A stretch of DNA of 46,347 nucleotides from Verrucomicrobiales bacterium (GTDB lineage: Bacteria > Verrucomicrobiota > Verrucomicrobiia > Limisphaerales > CANJXF01), in NCBI GenBank assembly GCA_947478865.1, contig CANJXF010000033.1, forward strand, positions 1 to 46,347, read 5' to 3'. This document shows, one piece after another, positions 8,937 through 16,731 of the stretch. The number at the start of each line of letters is the position of its first letter. The first letter of the stretch is position 1. Under the pieces are notes generated by a model. That model was not told the origin of the DNA. It saw nothing but the letters and a program-made list of their open reading frames with translations, and searched no databases. Position numbers and translations under genes: made by a program.

Positions 8937-8969
8937 AAAAAGAAGCCGAAACAATTTTGTTTCGGCTTC
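8937..8969 (-). terminator. Rho-independent terminator
   Basis: GAAGCCGAAAC (8942-8952) and GTTTCGGCTTC (8959-8969) form a perfect 11-bp stem with a 6-base loop. On the minus strand the hairpin is followed by TTTTT (8941-8937). It lies 37 bases beyond the stop codon of the small secreted protein gene at 9006, whose transcript it should end. Confidence 0.85.
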
Positions 8970-9005
8970 TCTGCTTAACTCAACCGTGCAACAACATCAA
9001 CCCGG

Positions 9006-9356
9006 TTACCGATGGTGATTGTTGCCGCGACCATCCCAACCCGACCGCCCATGGTTCCAGTCCGAATGCCCTGAGTAATACGGTGGACGCGAATAGTAGT
9101 ATCGCTGAGGCACGTAAACCACTGCCGGCGGACCATAAGCCACATGCGGTGCCGGCTCACAGTAGCGTGGCGCAACATACACGGGCGCAGGAAGGCAAAC
9201 TGGAGCCCGTTCTACAATTATCGGAGCCGGGCGACTGATGATCACGCGTTCAGGATAGGGAAAAGGGAAACCGATCCCAATGTCCAAGTGAACACCTGCT
9301 TGCGACGCAACAGCCGTTCCTAGAAGAACCGCTGATAACACTAATAATTTTTTCAT
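9006..9356 (-). CDS. Small secreted Pro/Tyr-rich protein
   Basis: The 116-residue product has a clean signal peptide (MKKLLVLSAVLLGTAVASQA). The mature part starts V-H-L-D-I-G-I-G-F-P-F-P-Y-P and continues as a low-complexity chain rich in Pro, Tyr, Val and Arg (for example V-Y-V-P-Q-R-Y-Y-Y-S-R-P-P-Y-Y), ending in a Gly/His/Asn tail N-N-H-H-R. Short secreted proteins of this composition are common in Verrucomicrobia and are usually annotated hypothetical. ATG at 9356 is preferred over one 16 codons upstream since it begins the signal peptide. It is monocistronic: a terminator follows at 8937-8969. Function is unknown; an envelope location is likely. Confidence 0.75.
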   Translation of the reverse strand: MKKLLVLSAVLLGTAVASQAGVHLDIGIGFPFPYPERVIISRPAPIIVERAPVCLPAPVYVAPRYCEPAPHVAYGPPAVVYVPQRYYYSRPPYYSGHSDWNHGRSGWDGRGNNHHR

Positions 9357-9459
9357 ACGCAAGATGAGACGGGACCTGCTCAGAAATATTTCAGCCGCAA
9401 GCAACTTTCCATAACTTTAAAATTGAATAAAGCCAATCGCGCCTCGGTCTATGGCAGCC

Positions 9460-9490
9460 CTACCGAACGGTAGTATAACCCGGACGGGTT
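9460..9490. repeat. Two adjacent 5-bp tetraloop hairpins
   Basis: CTACCGAACGGTAG (9460-9473) and AACCCGGACGGGTT (9477-9490) each form a 5-bp stem with a four-base loop. They sit 43 bases beyond the ribH stop and before the promoter region of the gene at 9006-9356. There is no T run, so they are not a standard terminator. Confidence 0.3.
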
Positions 9491-9532
9491 GGAAAAGAAT
9501 GGAGAGGCCAGGGAGATCATCGCGGCCCGCAG

Positions 9533-10000
9533 TCAGGCTATCGAATTCATGACACGAGCCATTTCAATGGCGGTCTGGGCGGCTTCGGTTCCGCGGTTGT
9601 GAGTGGGACTGAGGCAGCGTGCATTCGCCTGCTCTTCGTTTTCCAGCAACAGAACTTCGTGGATAATAGGAATTTGAAAATTGATCTGGATCGTTGCCAG
9701 GGAATTGCTTACCGCTTCACCGATGTGCTGGGCATGGGTCGTCGCGCCGCGCAGGATCACACCGAGACAGACGATGCCGGAAAGCTTTGCAGACTGTGAT
9801 TTTGCCAATTTCGCTGCCACGACTGGAATCTCAAATGCGCCGGGAACCCGCACCACTTTCACCGCGGCGTTTGCTGTGGCAAATTCTCGTTTCGCCGCTT
9901 TCAACATCGCTTCGACATAGCGCGAGTTGTATTTTGAGGCAACGATCACAAAGTGATTGCCCGCGGCTTTCAGCTTGGATTTTGGATTTAGGCGTAGCAT
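9533..10000 (-). CDS. ribH: 6,7-dimethyl-8-ribityllumazine synthase
   Basis: The 155-residue enzyme condenses 5-amino-6-ribitylaminouracil with 3,4-dihydroxy-2-butanone 4-phosphate, the penultimate step of riboflavin synthesis. Recognisable elements are G-A-F-E-I-P at about 54-59 and G-V-I-L-R-G-A-T-T-H with the conserved histidine at 89, followed by the E-E-Q-A-N-A-R block near 121-127. Length matches the family, whose members build icosahedral or pentameric assemblies in the cytoplasm. It begins 5 bases after the ribBA stop, so the two form a riboflavin operon supplying both substrate and enzyme. ribD and ribE are not in the window. Confidence 0.95.
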   Translation of the reverse strand: MLRLNPKSKLKAAGNHFVIVASKYNSRYVEAMLKAAKREFATANAAVKVVRVPGAFEIPVVAAKLAKSQSAKLSGIVCLGVILRGATTHAQHIGEAVSNSLATIQINFQIPIIHEVLLLENEEQANARCLSPTHNRGTEAAQTAIEMARVMNSIA

Positions 10001-10005
10001 GTGAC

Positions 10006-11205
10006 TTAAATCAGATGACCGAGTTTTTCGCGCTTGGTCTTCAGATATTTGGCGTTGTGGGGATTCGGTTTCACTCGAATGGGAACCTGTTCAACAATTT
10101 CCAAACCGTAACCATCCAGGCCAACCACTTTCTTTGGATTATTCGTGAGCAAGCGAATGGTCTTCAGTCCCAGATCAACCATGATTTGCGCACCTAAACC
10201 ATATTCGCGAAGATCCATTTTAAATCCAAGTTTCAGGTTCGCTTCGACCGTGTCGTAACCATTTTCCTGCAACTTGTAGGCCGCAATTTTTGGCCCGAGG
10301 CCAATGCCTCTGCCCTCCTGTCGCATGTAAACAATGACCCCACGACCTTCGTTGGCAATTTGCCTCATGGCCTGATGCAACTGAGGTCCGCAATCGCAAC
10401 GACGTGATCCAAATACATCGCCGGTGAGACACTCGCTATGAACCCGGACCAAGACCCCTTTTTTACCTGCAACATCTCCACGCACCAACGCGATGTGGTG
10501 TTGGCTATCCAGGTTGGATCGATAGAGATACAAATCGAAATCGCCGTAATCCGTCGGCATTTTGATGACTTCAACCCGTTCGACCAATTTCTCACGCGTG
10601 CGGCGAAACTTAATTAGCTCTTCAATCGTGCAAATTTTCAAGCGATGCCGCTTGGCGAATTTGCGCAACTCCGGCAGCCGCGCCATCGAGCCATCGTCGC
10701 TCATGATCTCGCAAATCACACCCATGCTGCGGAAACCGGCGAGCTTCACGAGATCCACCGCCGCCTCCGTGTGGCCGGCGCGCTGCAGGACTCCGCCCGC
10801 TTTGGCCCGCAGCGGAAATACGTGCCCCGGCTGAATTAAATCGTTGGGTAACGCGGTTGGGTCCGCCATGACCTTGATTGTTTCCGCACGGTCACCAGCA
10901 CTGATGCCGGTGGAAATATTCTTCGCCGCATCGACGCTTACCTGGAAATCGGTTTTAAACGTGTCGCGATTTTGCACGACCATTTGTTCGATCCCGAGTT
11001 GCTTCAGGCGCTCGGAAGTGGTCGGCACACAAATTAATCCGCGCCCGAATTTCGCCATGAAGTTAACCGCCTGGGGGGTCACCATCTCTGCCGCCATGAT
11101 CAAATCGCCTTCATTCTCACGGTCGGCGTCATCGACCACGATCACCATTTTGCCTTTTTGCAGATCGGCGAGAACAGATTCAATTGAATCGAAAAATTTC
11201 TTCAT
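10006..11205 (-). CDS. ribBA: Bifunctional 3,4-dihydroxy-2-butanone-4-phosphate synthase / GTP cyclohydrolase II
   Basis: The 399-residue protein makes both starting units of riboflavin. The N-terminal domain (1-200) has the acidic loop D-D-A-D-R-E-N-E-G-D (25-34) and H-T-E-A-A-V-D-L (from about 145) of the ribulose-5-phosphate-using synthase. The C-terminal GTP cyclohydrolase II domain (about 210-399) has the zinc ligands C259, C270 and C272 in S-E-C-L-T-G-D-V-F-G-S-R-R-C-D-C, and R-Q-E-G-R-G-I-G-L for GTP hydrolysis. It heads a two-gene unit with ribH. The short leader between the upstream terminator (11250-11279) and the ATG is only about 45 bases and has no FMN riboswitch. Both domains look intact. 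Confidence 0.96.
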   Translation of the reverse strand: MKKFFDSIESVLADLQKGKMVIVVDDADRENEGDLIMAAEMVTPQAVNFMAKFGRGLICVPTTSERLKQLGIEQMVVQNRDTFKTDFQVSVDAAKNISTGISAGDRAETIKVMADPTALPNDLIQPGHVFPLRAKAGGVLQRAGHTEAAVDLVKLAGFRSMGVICEIMSDDGSMARLPELRKFAKRHRLKICTIEELIKFRRTREKLVERVEVIKMPTDYGDFDLYLYRSNLDSQHHIALVRGDVAGKKGVLVRVHSECLTGDVFGSRRCDCGPQLHQAMRQIANEGRGVIVYMRQEGRGIGLGPKIAAYKLQENGYDTVEANLKLGFKMDLREYGLGAQIMVDLGLKTIRLLTNNPKKVVGLDGYGLEIVEQVPIRVKPNPHNAKYLKTKREKLGHLI

Positions 11206-11249
11206 TCAGCGGAGGCAATCTAGCGAAGGAAAAACCAAGTGCCAGCAAC

Positions 11250-11279
11250 AAAAAAACCTCGCCCTGGACGGGCGAGGTT
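11250..11279 (-). terminator. Rho-independent terminator
   Basis: AACCTCGCCC (11255-11264) and GGGCGAGGTT (11270-11279) make a perfect 10-bp stem with loop TGGAC. On the minus strand it is followed by a run of T (11256-11250). It ends the transcript of the small cysteine-rich protein gene, whose stop codon is 20 bases away, and insulates ribBA from it. Confidence 0.92.
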
Positions 11280-11299
11280 GAATTGGAAAAGCTTTTCGC

Positions 11300-11533
11300 T
11301 TAATTCGCTCGTTGCGCTTCGGCGGCTTTTGGGGTCAGCAAGGCCTGTTTGGAATTGGATTGGCTGCAAGCCGTCTTGCTGGCGCAGCAGGCCTTCGCAG
11401 CGGCAGTTTTGGAGGGACATTCCATCTTGGCTTTGTCAGGGCAAGCGGCTTTGTCTTTGGCGGCGTTCTCAGCAGCAAACACCGGCAAAGCGGCGATGGC
11501 GCTCAATGCGAAACAGACGAGGAGTTTTTTCAT
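11300..11533 (-). CDS. Small secreted cysteine-rich protein
   Basis: The 77-residue product starts with a signal peptide (MKKLLVCFALSAIAALPVFA). The mature part of about 57 residues is Lys/Ala-rich and has five cysteines: C31, C39, the pair C49-C50, and C56. The odd number and C-C pair suggest metal binding or disulfide-linked dimerisation outside the cytoplasm, but no family is recognised. The ATG at 11533 is selected because it opens the signal peptide; the frame is open upstream without function. A strong terminator 20 bases after the stop shows it is transcribed as its own unit, which argues that it is a real gene in spite of its size. Confidence 0.75.
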   Translation of the reverse strand: MKKLLVCFALSAIAALPVFAAENAAKDKAACPDKAKMECPSKTAAAKACCASKTACSQSNSKQALLTPKAAEAQRAN

Positions 11534-11703
11534 AGTTATTAGGTTAAACACTAATTTTGTTTTTTCTTCAAGAACTTGCTTTCGATATCTTTTGACTCGG
11601 CAGGGTGATCTTTGTTCAGTTTTTTCTGCATGAAAAGTAACTGAACCCGGCTGGAGCGCCAGCGCTCTGCCGGGCATGCATCTCAAACCGCGCTATTTCT
11701 GTT

Positions 11704-12618
11704 TCAGAATCGCCAAATCAAGTCTGCCGTCACGCGGCTTTCGAATATGCCAACTGGCTTGGATACGCCGGCCTCATAGGCAAATCCCAGATCAACGTTC
11801 TTCGTCAGTTTAGAGCGAAAACCCCCGCCCACAGTGACCTGCGTGGTGCCTTGTGCGTCGGTGCTCCCGAAGTTAATCAGGTCGTACATCTCGGTGTTCA
11901 ACGGAACTGCGCCGAGCAATTTCTCGTCGCCTTCGCTCAAAACCGTGTAGCCGTTGGCGACGACAAACGGGATGAAGTAACGATGCAGAAAGTAATCAGC
12001 CTGCAGGCTGTAGTGCAGTTGCGCAGTCTGCTTGCTGAAGTCATTTGGAATTCGTGCGCCGAAGTTTCCGGTGAGGTGAAAATCACCAAATCCTTTTTCA
12101 GCAGAGACGAACGGATTCCACTCGCCCTTTCCGCGACCTTGCAGGACGTCCGTGTTGCCGGTGGGAATCTCAAAGGTGAAACCAGGAGTAACGATCAATT
12201 GCTTTTCACGATTGTCGACCAATGCGTATTTTAATCCGGCAGCAATGTTCGCCCAACCGCTTTCATGGCTCAACGTGTGGTCCGGCTTCATATCGATGTA
12301 ACCATCCTTGGTCGCAATCAAGCCGAGGCGTTCGGTCAATGCGTAGCGCAATTGGACGGCGTAAACCTGCAAGTCTCCGCCGAGTGGCGCTTTGCCGCCT
12401 TCGAAATGAAACGTCTCCGGCAGCCAATGGTTGATGAAGACCGGACGAACTTCGCTCGTAATGCGAGGATCTTCAAAAAAGATCGGGTTCGCCACGGGAG
12501 AAATTGCCTTGTCCTGCCAGCTATCCTGCTGCCCGGAAGCCGCTGTGGCGCAGGTTGTCAACGCAGCGATGCCCGCCGCCGTAAATGTCAGACTTTGTAA
12601 GTGTTTGGTAAATGTCAT
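11704..12618 (-). CDS. Putative outer-membrane beta-barrel protein
   Basis: The 304-residue product has a signal peptide (to about ATAASG) and then alternating short beta segments with aromatic girdle residues, for example L-Q-V-Y-A-V-Q-L-R-Y-A-L and F-G-D-F-H-L-T-G-N-F-G-A-R-I-P. It ends in L-I-W-R-F, a C-terminal aromatic typical of barrels inserted by BamA. The pattern resembles MetA-pathway/phenol-degradation transporter-like barrels (Pfam 13557 type), but that is only a resemblance. ATG at 12618 is taken as the start; a TTG three codons upstream is also in frame. A role as porin or channel is inferred, with no substrate indicated. Confidence 0.6.
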   Translation of the reverse strand: MTFTKHLQSLTFTAAGIAALTTCATAASGQQDSWQDKAISPVANPIFFEDPRITSEVRPVFINHWLPETFHFEGGKAPLGGDLQVYAVQLRYALTERLGLIATKDGYIDMKPDHTLSHESGWANIAAGLKYALVDNREKQLIVTPGFTFEIPTGNTDVLQGRGKGEWNPFVSAEKGFGDFHLTGNFGARIPNDFSKQTAQLHYSLQADYFLHRYFIPFVVANGYTVLSEGDEKLLGAVPLNTEMYDLINFGSTDAQGTTQVTVGGGFRSKLTKNVDLGFAYEAGVSKPVGIFESRVTADLIWRF

Positions 12619-12919
12619 ACGCGTCAAATGAAAAATGGATGGCTCGGTTTTGGCTCACCGCACTTTGTCTTTCGCTCAACATTTCTTGAAATTGGGATCG
12701 CTCGCCTGGGATTCAAATACTCCCGCGTGCTTGCTAAAAGATTCCTTAGAGGGCAAAATGGATCAGATGAAAGAGATTATTTCTGCTGCCAAGACTCGCG
12801 ATGAGAAACGCGGGTTTGTGGCACGCTGGGATGATTTCACGTCGCAGTCGGTTTTCTGAGCGGGTTGAAGTGCCTCTCGGTTTCACAACAAAGTCAGCAA
12901 TAATTATTACTCGTAATCC
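12619..12919. other. Divergent intergenic region, about 300 bases
   Basis: This separates the divergently transcribed barrel-protein and ABC-F genes and must hold both promoters. A plus-strand frame of 74 codons at 12635-12859 crosses it, but it has no signal, domain or ribosome site and is not called. No hairpin followed by a T run was seen. Confidence 0.5.
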
Positions 12920-14866
12920 ATGTTAACTCTTTCTGGCCTGAGCAAAGCTTTCGGTGGACGCGTCCTTTTTTCCGATGTCACCCTGCAAATCAATCGTGAG
13001 GATCGCATCGGATTGGTCGGTCCAAACGGTGCAGGCAAGACGACCCTGTTTTCCATGATCCTTGGCAACGAAGGTTCGGATGCTGGAAAAGTTATCATCG
13101 AACGCGGTATCACGCTCGGCTACTTGCCGCAGGAAAGCGCGCCCATCGGTGACGAAACGATCATCGAACTCGCCACCGCGATCACGCCGGAATACACAAA
13201 ACTTCGTCGCATCGTCATGGCTTGGGACGCGGAGCATCCCACGGAAGTCGCAGCGCATCCGGAAGAAATTCATGACAACGTCCACGACCGTTTCAACGAG
13301 CTTGGCGGCTATCGTCTTGATGCCAAAGCGAAACAAATCCTCGTTGGACTGGGTTTCAAAGAAAAGGATTTTGAACGTCCCGCTCGCGAATTAAGCGGTG
13401 GCTGGGTGATGCGTGGACACCTCGCGCGCTTGCTCGTGCAAGAGCCCGACTTGTTGATGCTCGACGAACCGACGAACCATCTTGATCTGGAAACACTCCT
13501 TTGGTTTCAGGAATATCTAATTCACTATCCCGGCGCGATTGTTGTCATTTCGCATGATCGCGAGTTCCTCAACAAACTTGTCGGCAGCATCGTGGAAATC
13601 CGCCAGAGCAAACTTGTTCGATACCGCGGCACCTACGACGAATTTCTCGTGCAACGCGAAGCCAAGGAGATCCAACATCTCGCCGCCTATAACAATCAGC
13701 AGAAAGAAATCGAGCACTTAATGGATTTCGTGAATCGATTTCGCGCGAAAGCTTCCAAAGCCGCTCAAGCGCAAAGCAAGTTGAAACAGGTCGAGCGCAT
13801 GGAAAAACTCGAGCCGCCGACCAGCGCCGACAAACAAGTCAGCTTCTCATTTCCACAGCCGCAGCGCAGCGGGCAGCGCGCAATTCGCCTGAAAGATATT
13901 CATCAGGCTTACGGCGAAAATGTGGTCTATCGCGGAATGGATTTCGAAGCGGAACGCGGTCAGCGCATCGTGTTGGTCGGACCGAATGGCGCGGGCAAAT
14001 CGACTTTGATCAAGATTCTCGCCGGCGTGGTTGTTCCTCAAAGCGGCACCGTCGAGCTCGGTCACAACGTGACGCCCGGTTATTTTTCGCAGTATCGCGG
14101 TGACATGCTCGATGCCGGGCGCACCGTTTTGGAAGAAGCGATGGATACGGAGCAACGCACGACAGAGCAAAACATTCGCACGCTCCTCGGCTGCTTTTTG
14201 TTCAGCGGCGATTCCGTTTTCAAAAAAGTGAGCGTCCTGAGCGGGGGAGAAAAAAGCCGTCTCGCACTCGTCAAACTATTGCTCAATCCGCCCAATTTGT
14301 TGCTCATGGACGAACCGACCACGCACTTGGATATGTCCAGCATCGACGCGCTGGTCTATGCCTTGAAGCAATTCGAGGGAACGCTGATTTTCATTAGTCA
14401 CGACGTTTATTTCATCCGTGCGTTGGCGAATAACGTTTTGCACGTCAACGCTGGGAAACTCACGCCCTACGCGGGCGACTACCAATATTACCTCGATAAA
14501 TCCAAAGCCACTTCAGCGCGTGAAGCGTTGACGGCGGGCGCAAAAGAAGAAGTCAAAGCCCAGAATAAAGCGCGTCCGGGCGAAAGTCGTAAGGATCAAA
14601 AACGTCGCGAAGCCATGGAGCGGCAAGCCCGTTCCAGCGGAAGTCGAGACCAGCACCAGGTCGTGCGACAGCTTGAAAAACAGATTCAGGAATTGGAGAA
14701 GAGCCAGACCCAACTCACCGCTGAACTGGAAAAATCGGAAACCTATGAGCAACCCGGTCGTGCGAATCAGGTGAATCGCGAATTGGTCACCGTGCAGAAT
14801 GACCTCGCGGATCGAACCCGGCAATGGGAGGAAGCATCAACGAAGCTGGAAAGTGTGGATGCCTGA
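12920..14866 (+). CDS. ABC-F family ATP-binding protein (Uup/YheS type)
   Basis: The 648-residue cytoplasmic protein has two ATPase domains and no membrane segments, which defines the ABC-F class of ribosome-associated factors. Domain 1 has Walker A G-P-N-G-A-G-K-T at 34-41, signature L-S-G-G-W near 158 and Walker B with D-E-P-T-N-H-L-D near 183. Domain 2 has G-P-N-G-A-G-K-S near 353, L-S-G-G-E-K-S-R near 442 and D-E-P-T-T-H-L-D near 465. The linker between them is rich in Lys, Gln and Ala as in the P-site tRNA-interaction motif. The C-terminal 90 residues form a predicted coiled coil (heptads around L-E-K-Q-I-Q-E-L-E-K). Members resolve stalled ribosomes or act in translation quality control; resistance forms exist but nothing here points to one. 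Confidence 0.92.
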   Translation: MLTLSGLSKAFGGRVLFSDVTLQINREDRIGLVGPNGAGKTTLFSMILGNEGSDAGKVIIERGITLGYLPQESAPIGDETIIELATAITPEYTKLRRIVMAWDAEHPTEVAAHPEEIHDNVHDRFNELGGYRLDAKAKQILVGLGFKEKDFERPARELSGGWVMRGHLARLLVQEPDLLMLDEPTNHLDLETLLWFQEYLIHYPGAIVVISHDREFLNKLVGSIVEIRQSKLVRYRGTYDEFLVQREAKEIQHLAAYNNQQKEIEHLMDFVNRFRAKASKAAQAQSKLKQVERMEKLEPPTSADKQVSFSFPQPQRSGQRAIRLKDIHQAYGENVVYRGMDFEAERGQRIVLVGPNGAGKSTLIKILAGVVVPQSGTVELGHNVTPGYFSQYRGDMLDAGRTVLEEAMDTEQRTTEQNIRTLLGCFLFSGDSVFKKVSVLSGGEKSRLALVKLLLNPPNLLLMDEPTTHLDMSSIDALVYALKQFEGTLIFISHDVYFIRALANNVLHVNAGKLTPYAGDYQYYLDKSKATSAREALTAGAKEEVKAQNKARPGESRKDQKRREAMERQARSSGSRDQHQVVRQLEKQIQELEKSQTQLTAELEKSETYEQPGRANQVNRELVTVQNDLADRTRQWEEASTKLESVDA

Positions 14867-14875
14867 CCCGTTCGT

Positions 14876-15130
14876 TCAGAAGTTCGTTTTGTAGGCAAAC
14901 TCTCCCAGGCCCAGATGAAGAAAGATCAGCAGGGAAAATAGTGCGCAGATCCGCGCGCTCCAGCGCCCGCAGCAAAGTCCGGAGATTGCAAACCAGAATC
15001 CGATCGCGCCGAAAATCATGGGAAGCATGTAGCCCAGGCAATTGAGAAAGGTCACGGTCAGCAGGGGCACCATGGTAAACGGCAAAGAATAATATCCCAC
15101 GAAATCTTTGAAGTTCTTCTTCGTTTGCAT
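14876..15130 (-). CDS. Small integral membrane protein
   Basis: The 84-residue product has a polar start (MQTKKNFKDFVGYYSLP) and two or three hydrophobic segments at about 18-48 and 56-76. It contains F-G-A-I-G-F-W and a C-C-G-R-W turn. Such short two-helix proteins are often left unnamed in this phylum; no function can be assigned. It is convergent with the ABC-F gene (9 bases between stops) and divergent from the PQQ-like gene at 15310, with a shared 179-base promoter region. A longer frame on the same strand at 14787-15185 overlaps it but lacks any membrane or signal pattern, so this one is preferred. Confidence 0.6.
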   Translation of the reverse strand: MQTKKNFKDFVGYYSLPFTMVPLLTVTFLNCLGYMLPMIFGAIGFWFAISGLCCGRWSARICALFSLLIFLHLGLGEFAYKTNF

Positions 15131-15309
15131 GAGGAAGTTTCAGCAAAAACAGGGCCAATGGCAATGAAGCGGGATTCGTAAACAAATCGGAATAACCCGT
15201 CTAAAATCGCGACACTCTTGCAACAAATTGAGCCAATGAAATTGAGAAATGTTCTTTGGCAATGTGCGCGAATCCTGCCATAACCTTCCGACAGATTTTT
15301 CTAACCGTT

Positions 15310-16698
15310 ATGAATATGAATTTCCTCTGGCTTAGTGTTGCAACCTTGGTTCTTGTTCAAAGCTCAACTGGGGCTTCCTCTGCCGATTCGAGAAATTCCT
15401 GGCCGCAATGGCGCGGGCCGCTCGCCACGGGTGTCGCGCCGGATGCCGATCCACCGTCGCAATGGAGCGAAACTAAGAATGTAAAATGGAAAATCAAAAC
15501 GCCAGGATTCGGCACTTCCACGCCGATTATTTCAGGTAACCGCATTTTCATTTTGACGGCCATTCCTCTCACGGCCAAGACCGACAAAAATAAACCCGAG
15601 ACCTCCACTGCTCCTCCCGCTCAAAAACCCGGCGCACCCGAAGGTCGCCCGCGTCGCGGCGGCGGTCCCGGCGGGCCTCCTCGATCCGAAACGCCCAGCG
15701 ATAAATATCAGTTCGTCGTTCTTTGCCTCGACCGCAGCACTGGGAAAACGCTCTGGCAAAAAATCGCGCGCGAAGAAGTTCCGCACGAAGGCCACCATCG
15801 CGATCATGGTTTTGCCTCGGCGTCGCCGGTCACGGACGGCGAACTTCTCATCGCGCATTTCGGTTCGCGCGGCCTGCATTGCTACGACTTCAATGGGAAT
15901 CTGAAGTGGCAAAAAGATTTTGGCCACATGCAGACGAAAAATAGTTTTGGCGAAGGCGCATCGCCCGCGCTTTACGGCAACACGGTTGTGATTAACTGGG
16001 ACCACGAAGGCGAAGATTTTATTGTGGCGCTCGACAAACGCAGCGGCAAAGAACTCTGGCGCACGCCGCGCGACGAAGGCACCGGCTGGTCAACTCCGCT
16101 GATTGTGGATTACGCGGGCAAACCGCAAGTCGTCGTCAACGCGACTGGAAAAGTGCGCAGCTACGATCTCGCGAACGGAAAGGAAATCTGGTCGTGCGCC
16201 GGCCAGACCGTGAATGCGATTCCCACACCCGTCGCCGACAAAGAAACGGTTTATGTGATGAGCGGTTTTCGCGGCAGTGCGTTGCAAGCCATCCAGCTCG
16301 GTCGCACGGGAGACCTCACCGGCACCGACGCGATTCGTTGGAGCCACAACAAAAGCACTCCCTACGTTCCATCGCCGTTACTCGCGGATGACTTGATTTA
16401 TTTCGTGGCGAACAACGACGCGAAACTTTCGTGTTTCGAAACGAAAACGGGAAAGGCACTTTACGAAGCAGAACGGCTGGAAGGACTTTTCGGTATTTAT
16501 GCCTCACCTGTAGCGGCCAAAGATCGCATCTATGTTCTTGGTCGGGAAGGCACCTGTCTCGTGTTGAAGAAAGGATCGAAGTTGGAAATTTTGGCAACGA
16601 ACAAGATTGATGACAAAACCGATGCCACGCTCGCCCTCGTCGGCAATGAACTATTTCTGCGCGGGCATCAGAGCCTTTATTGCATTGAAGGGAAGTAA
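15310..16698 (+). CDS. Secreted PQQ-like beta-propeller protein
   Basis: The 462-residue product starts with a signal peptide (MNMNFLWLSVATLVLVQSSTGASSA). The mature protein opens with W-P-Q-W-R-G-P, a hallmark of the Planctomycetes/Verrucomicrobia outer-membrane-assembly-BamB-like propeller family. Repeating blade motifs follow, such as D-R-S-T-G-K-T-L-W, D-K-R-S-G-K-E-L-W and D-L-A-N-G-K-E-I-W. A Pro/Gly/Arg-rich insertion of about 35 residues (about 98-132) interrupts the first blades. Despite the name, the residues for PQQ catalysis are not evident, and these proteins are more likely scaffolds or polysaccharide-linked proteins. The start codon at 15310 is chosen for the signal peptide; an ATG at 15256 is in frame upstream. 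Confidence 0.85.
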   Translation: MNMNFLWLSVATLVLVQSSTGASSADSRNSWPQWRGPLATGVAPDADPPSQWSETKNVKWKIKTPGFGTSTPIISGNRIFILTAIPLTAKTDKNKPETSTAPPAQKPGAPEGRPRRGGGPGGPPRSETPSDKYQFVVLCLDRSTGKTLWQKIAREEVPHEGHHRDHGFASASPVTDGELLIAHFGSRGLHCYDFNGNLKWQKDFGHMQTKNSFGEGASPALYGNTVVINWDHEGEDFIVALDKRSGKELWRTPRDEGTGWSTPLIVDYAGKPQVVVNATGKVRSYDLANGKEIWSCAGQTVNAIPTPVADKETVYVMSGFRGSALQAIQLGRTGDLTGTDAIRWSHNKSTPYVPSPLLADDLIYFVANNDAKLSCFETKTGKALYEAERLEGLFGIYASPVAAKDRIYVLGREGTCLVLKKGSKLEILATNKIDDKTDATLALVGNELFLRGHQSLYCIEGK

Positions 16699-16731
16699 TC
16701 ACTGTCACGACATGATTTCGTTTGCATCACC

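Noticed and set aside
11206-11249. FMN riboswitch upstream of ribBA
   Set aside because: The leader is under 50 bases and has none of the conserved FMN aptamer segments.
12635-12859. Plus-strand frame of 74 codons before the ABC-F gene
   Set aside because: No ribosome site, signal or family; it occupies the promoter region between divergent genes.
14787-15185. Minus-strand frame of 132 codons overlapping the small membrane protein
   Set aside because: No signal, membrane pattern or domain; the 84-residue frame inside it has clear hydrophobic segments and a better start.
15310-16698. Pyrroloquinoline-quinone dehydrogenase
   Set aside because: Only the propeller blades are shared; catalytic and cofactor residues of quinoprotein dehydrogenases are not evident, so it is called PQQ-like only.
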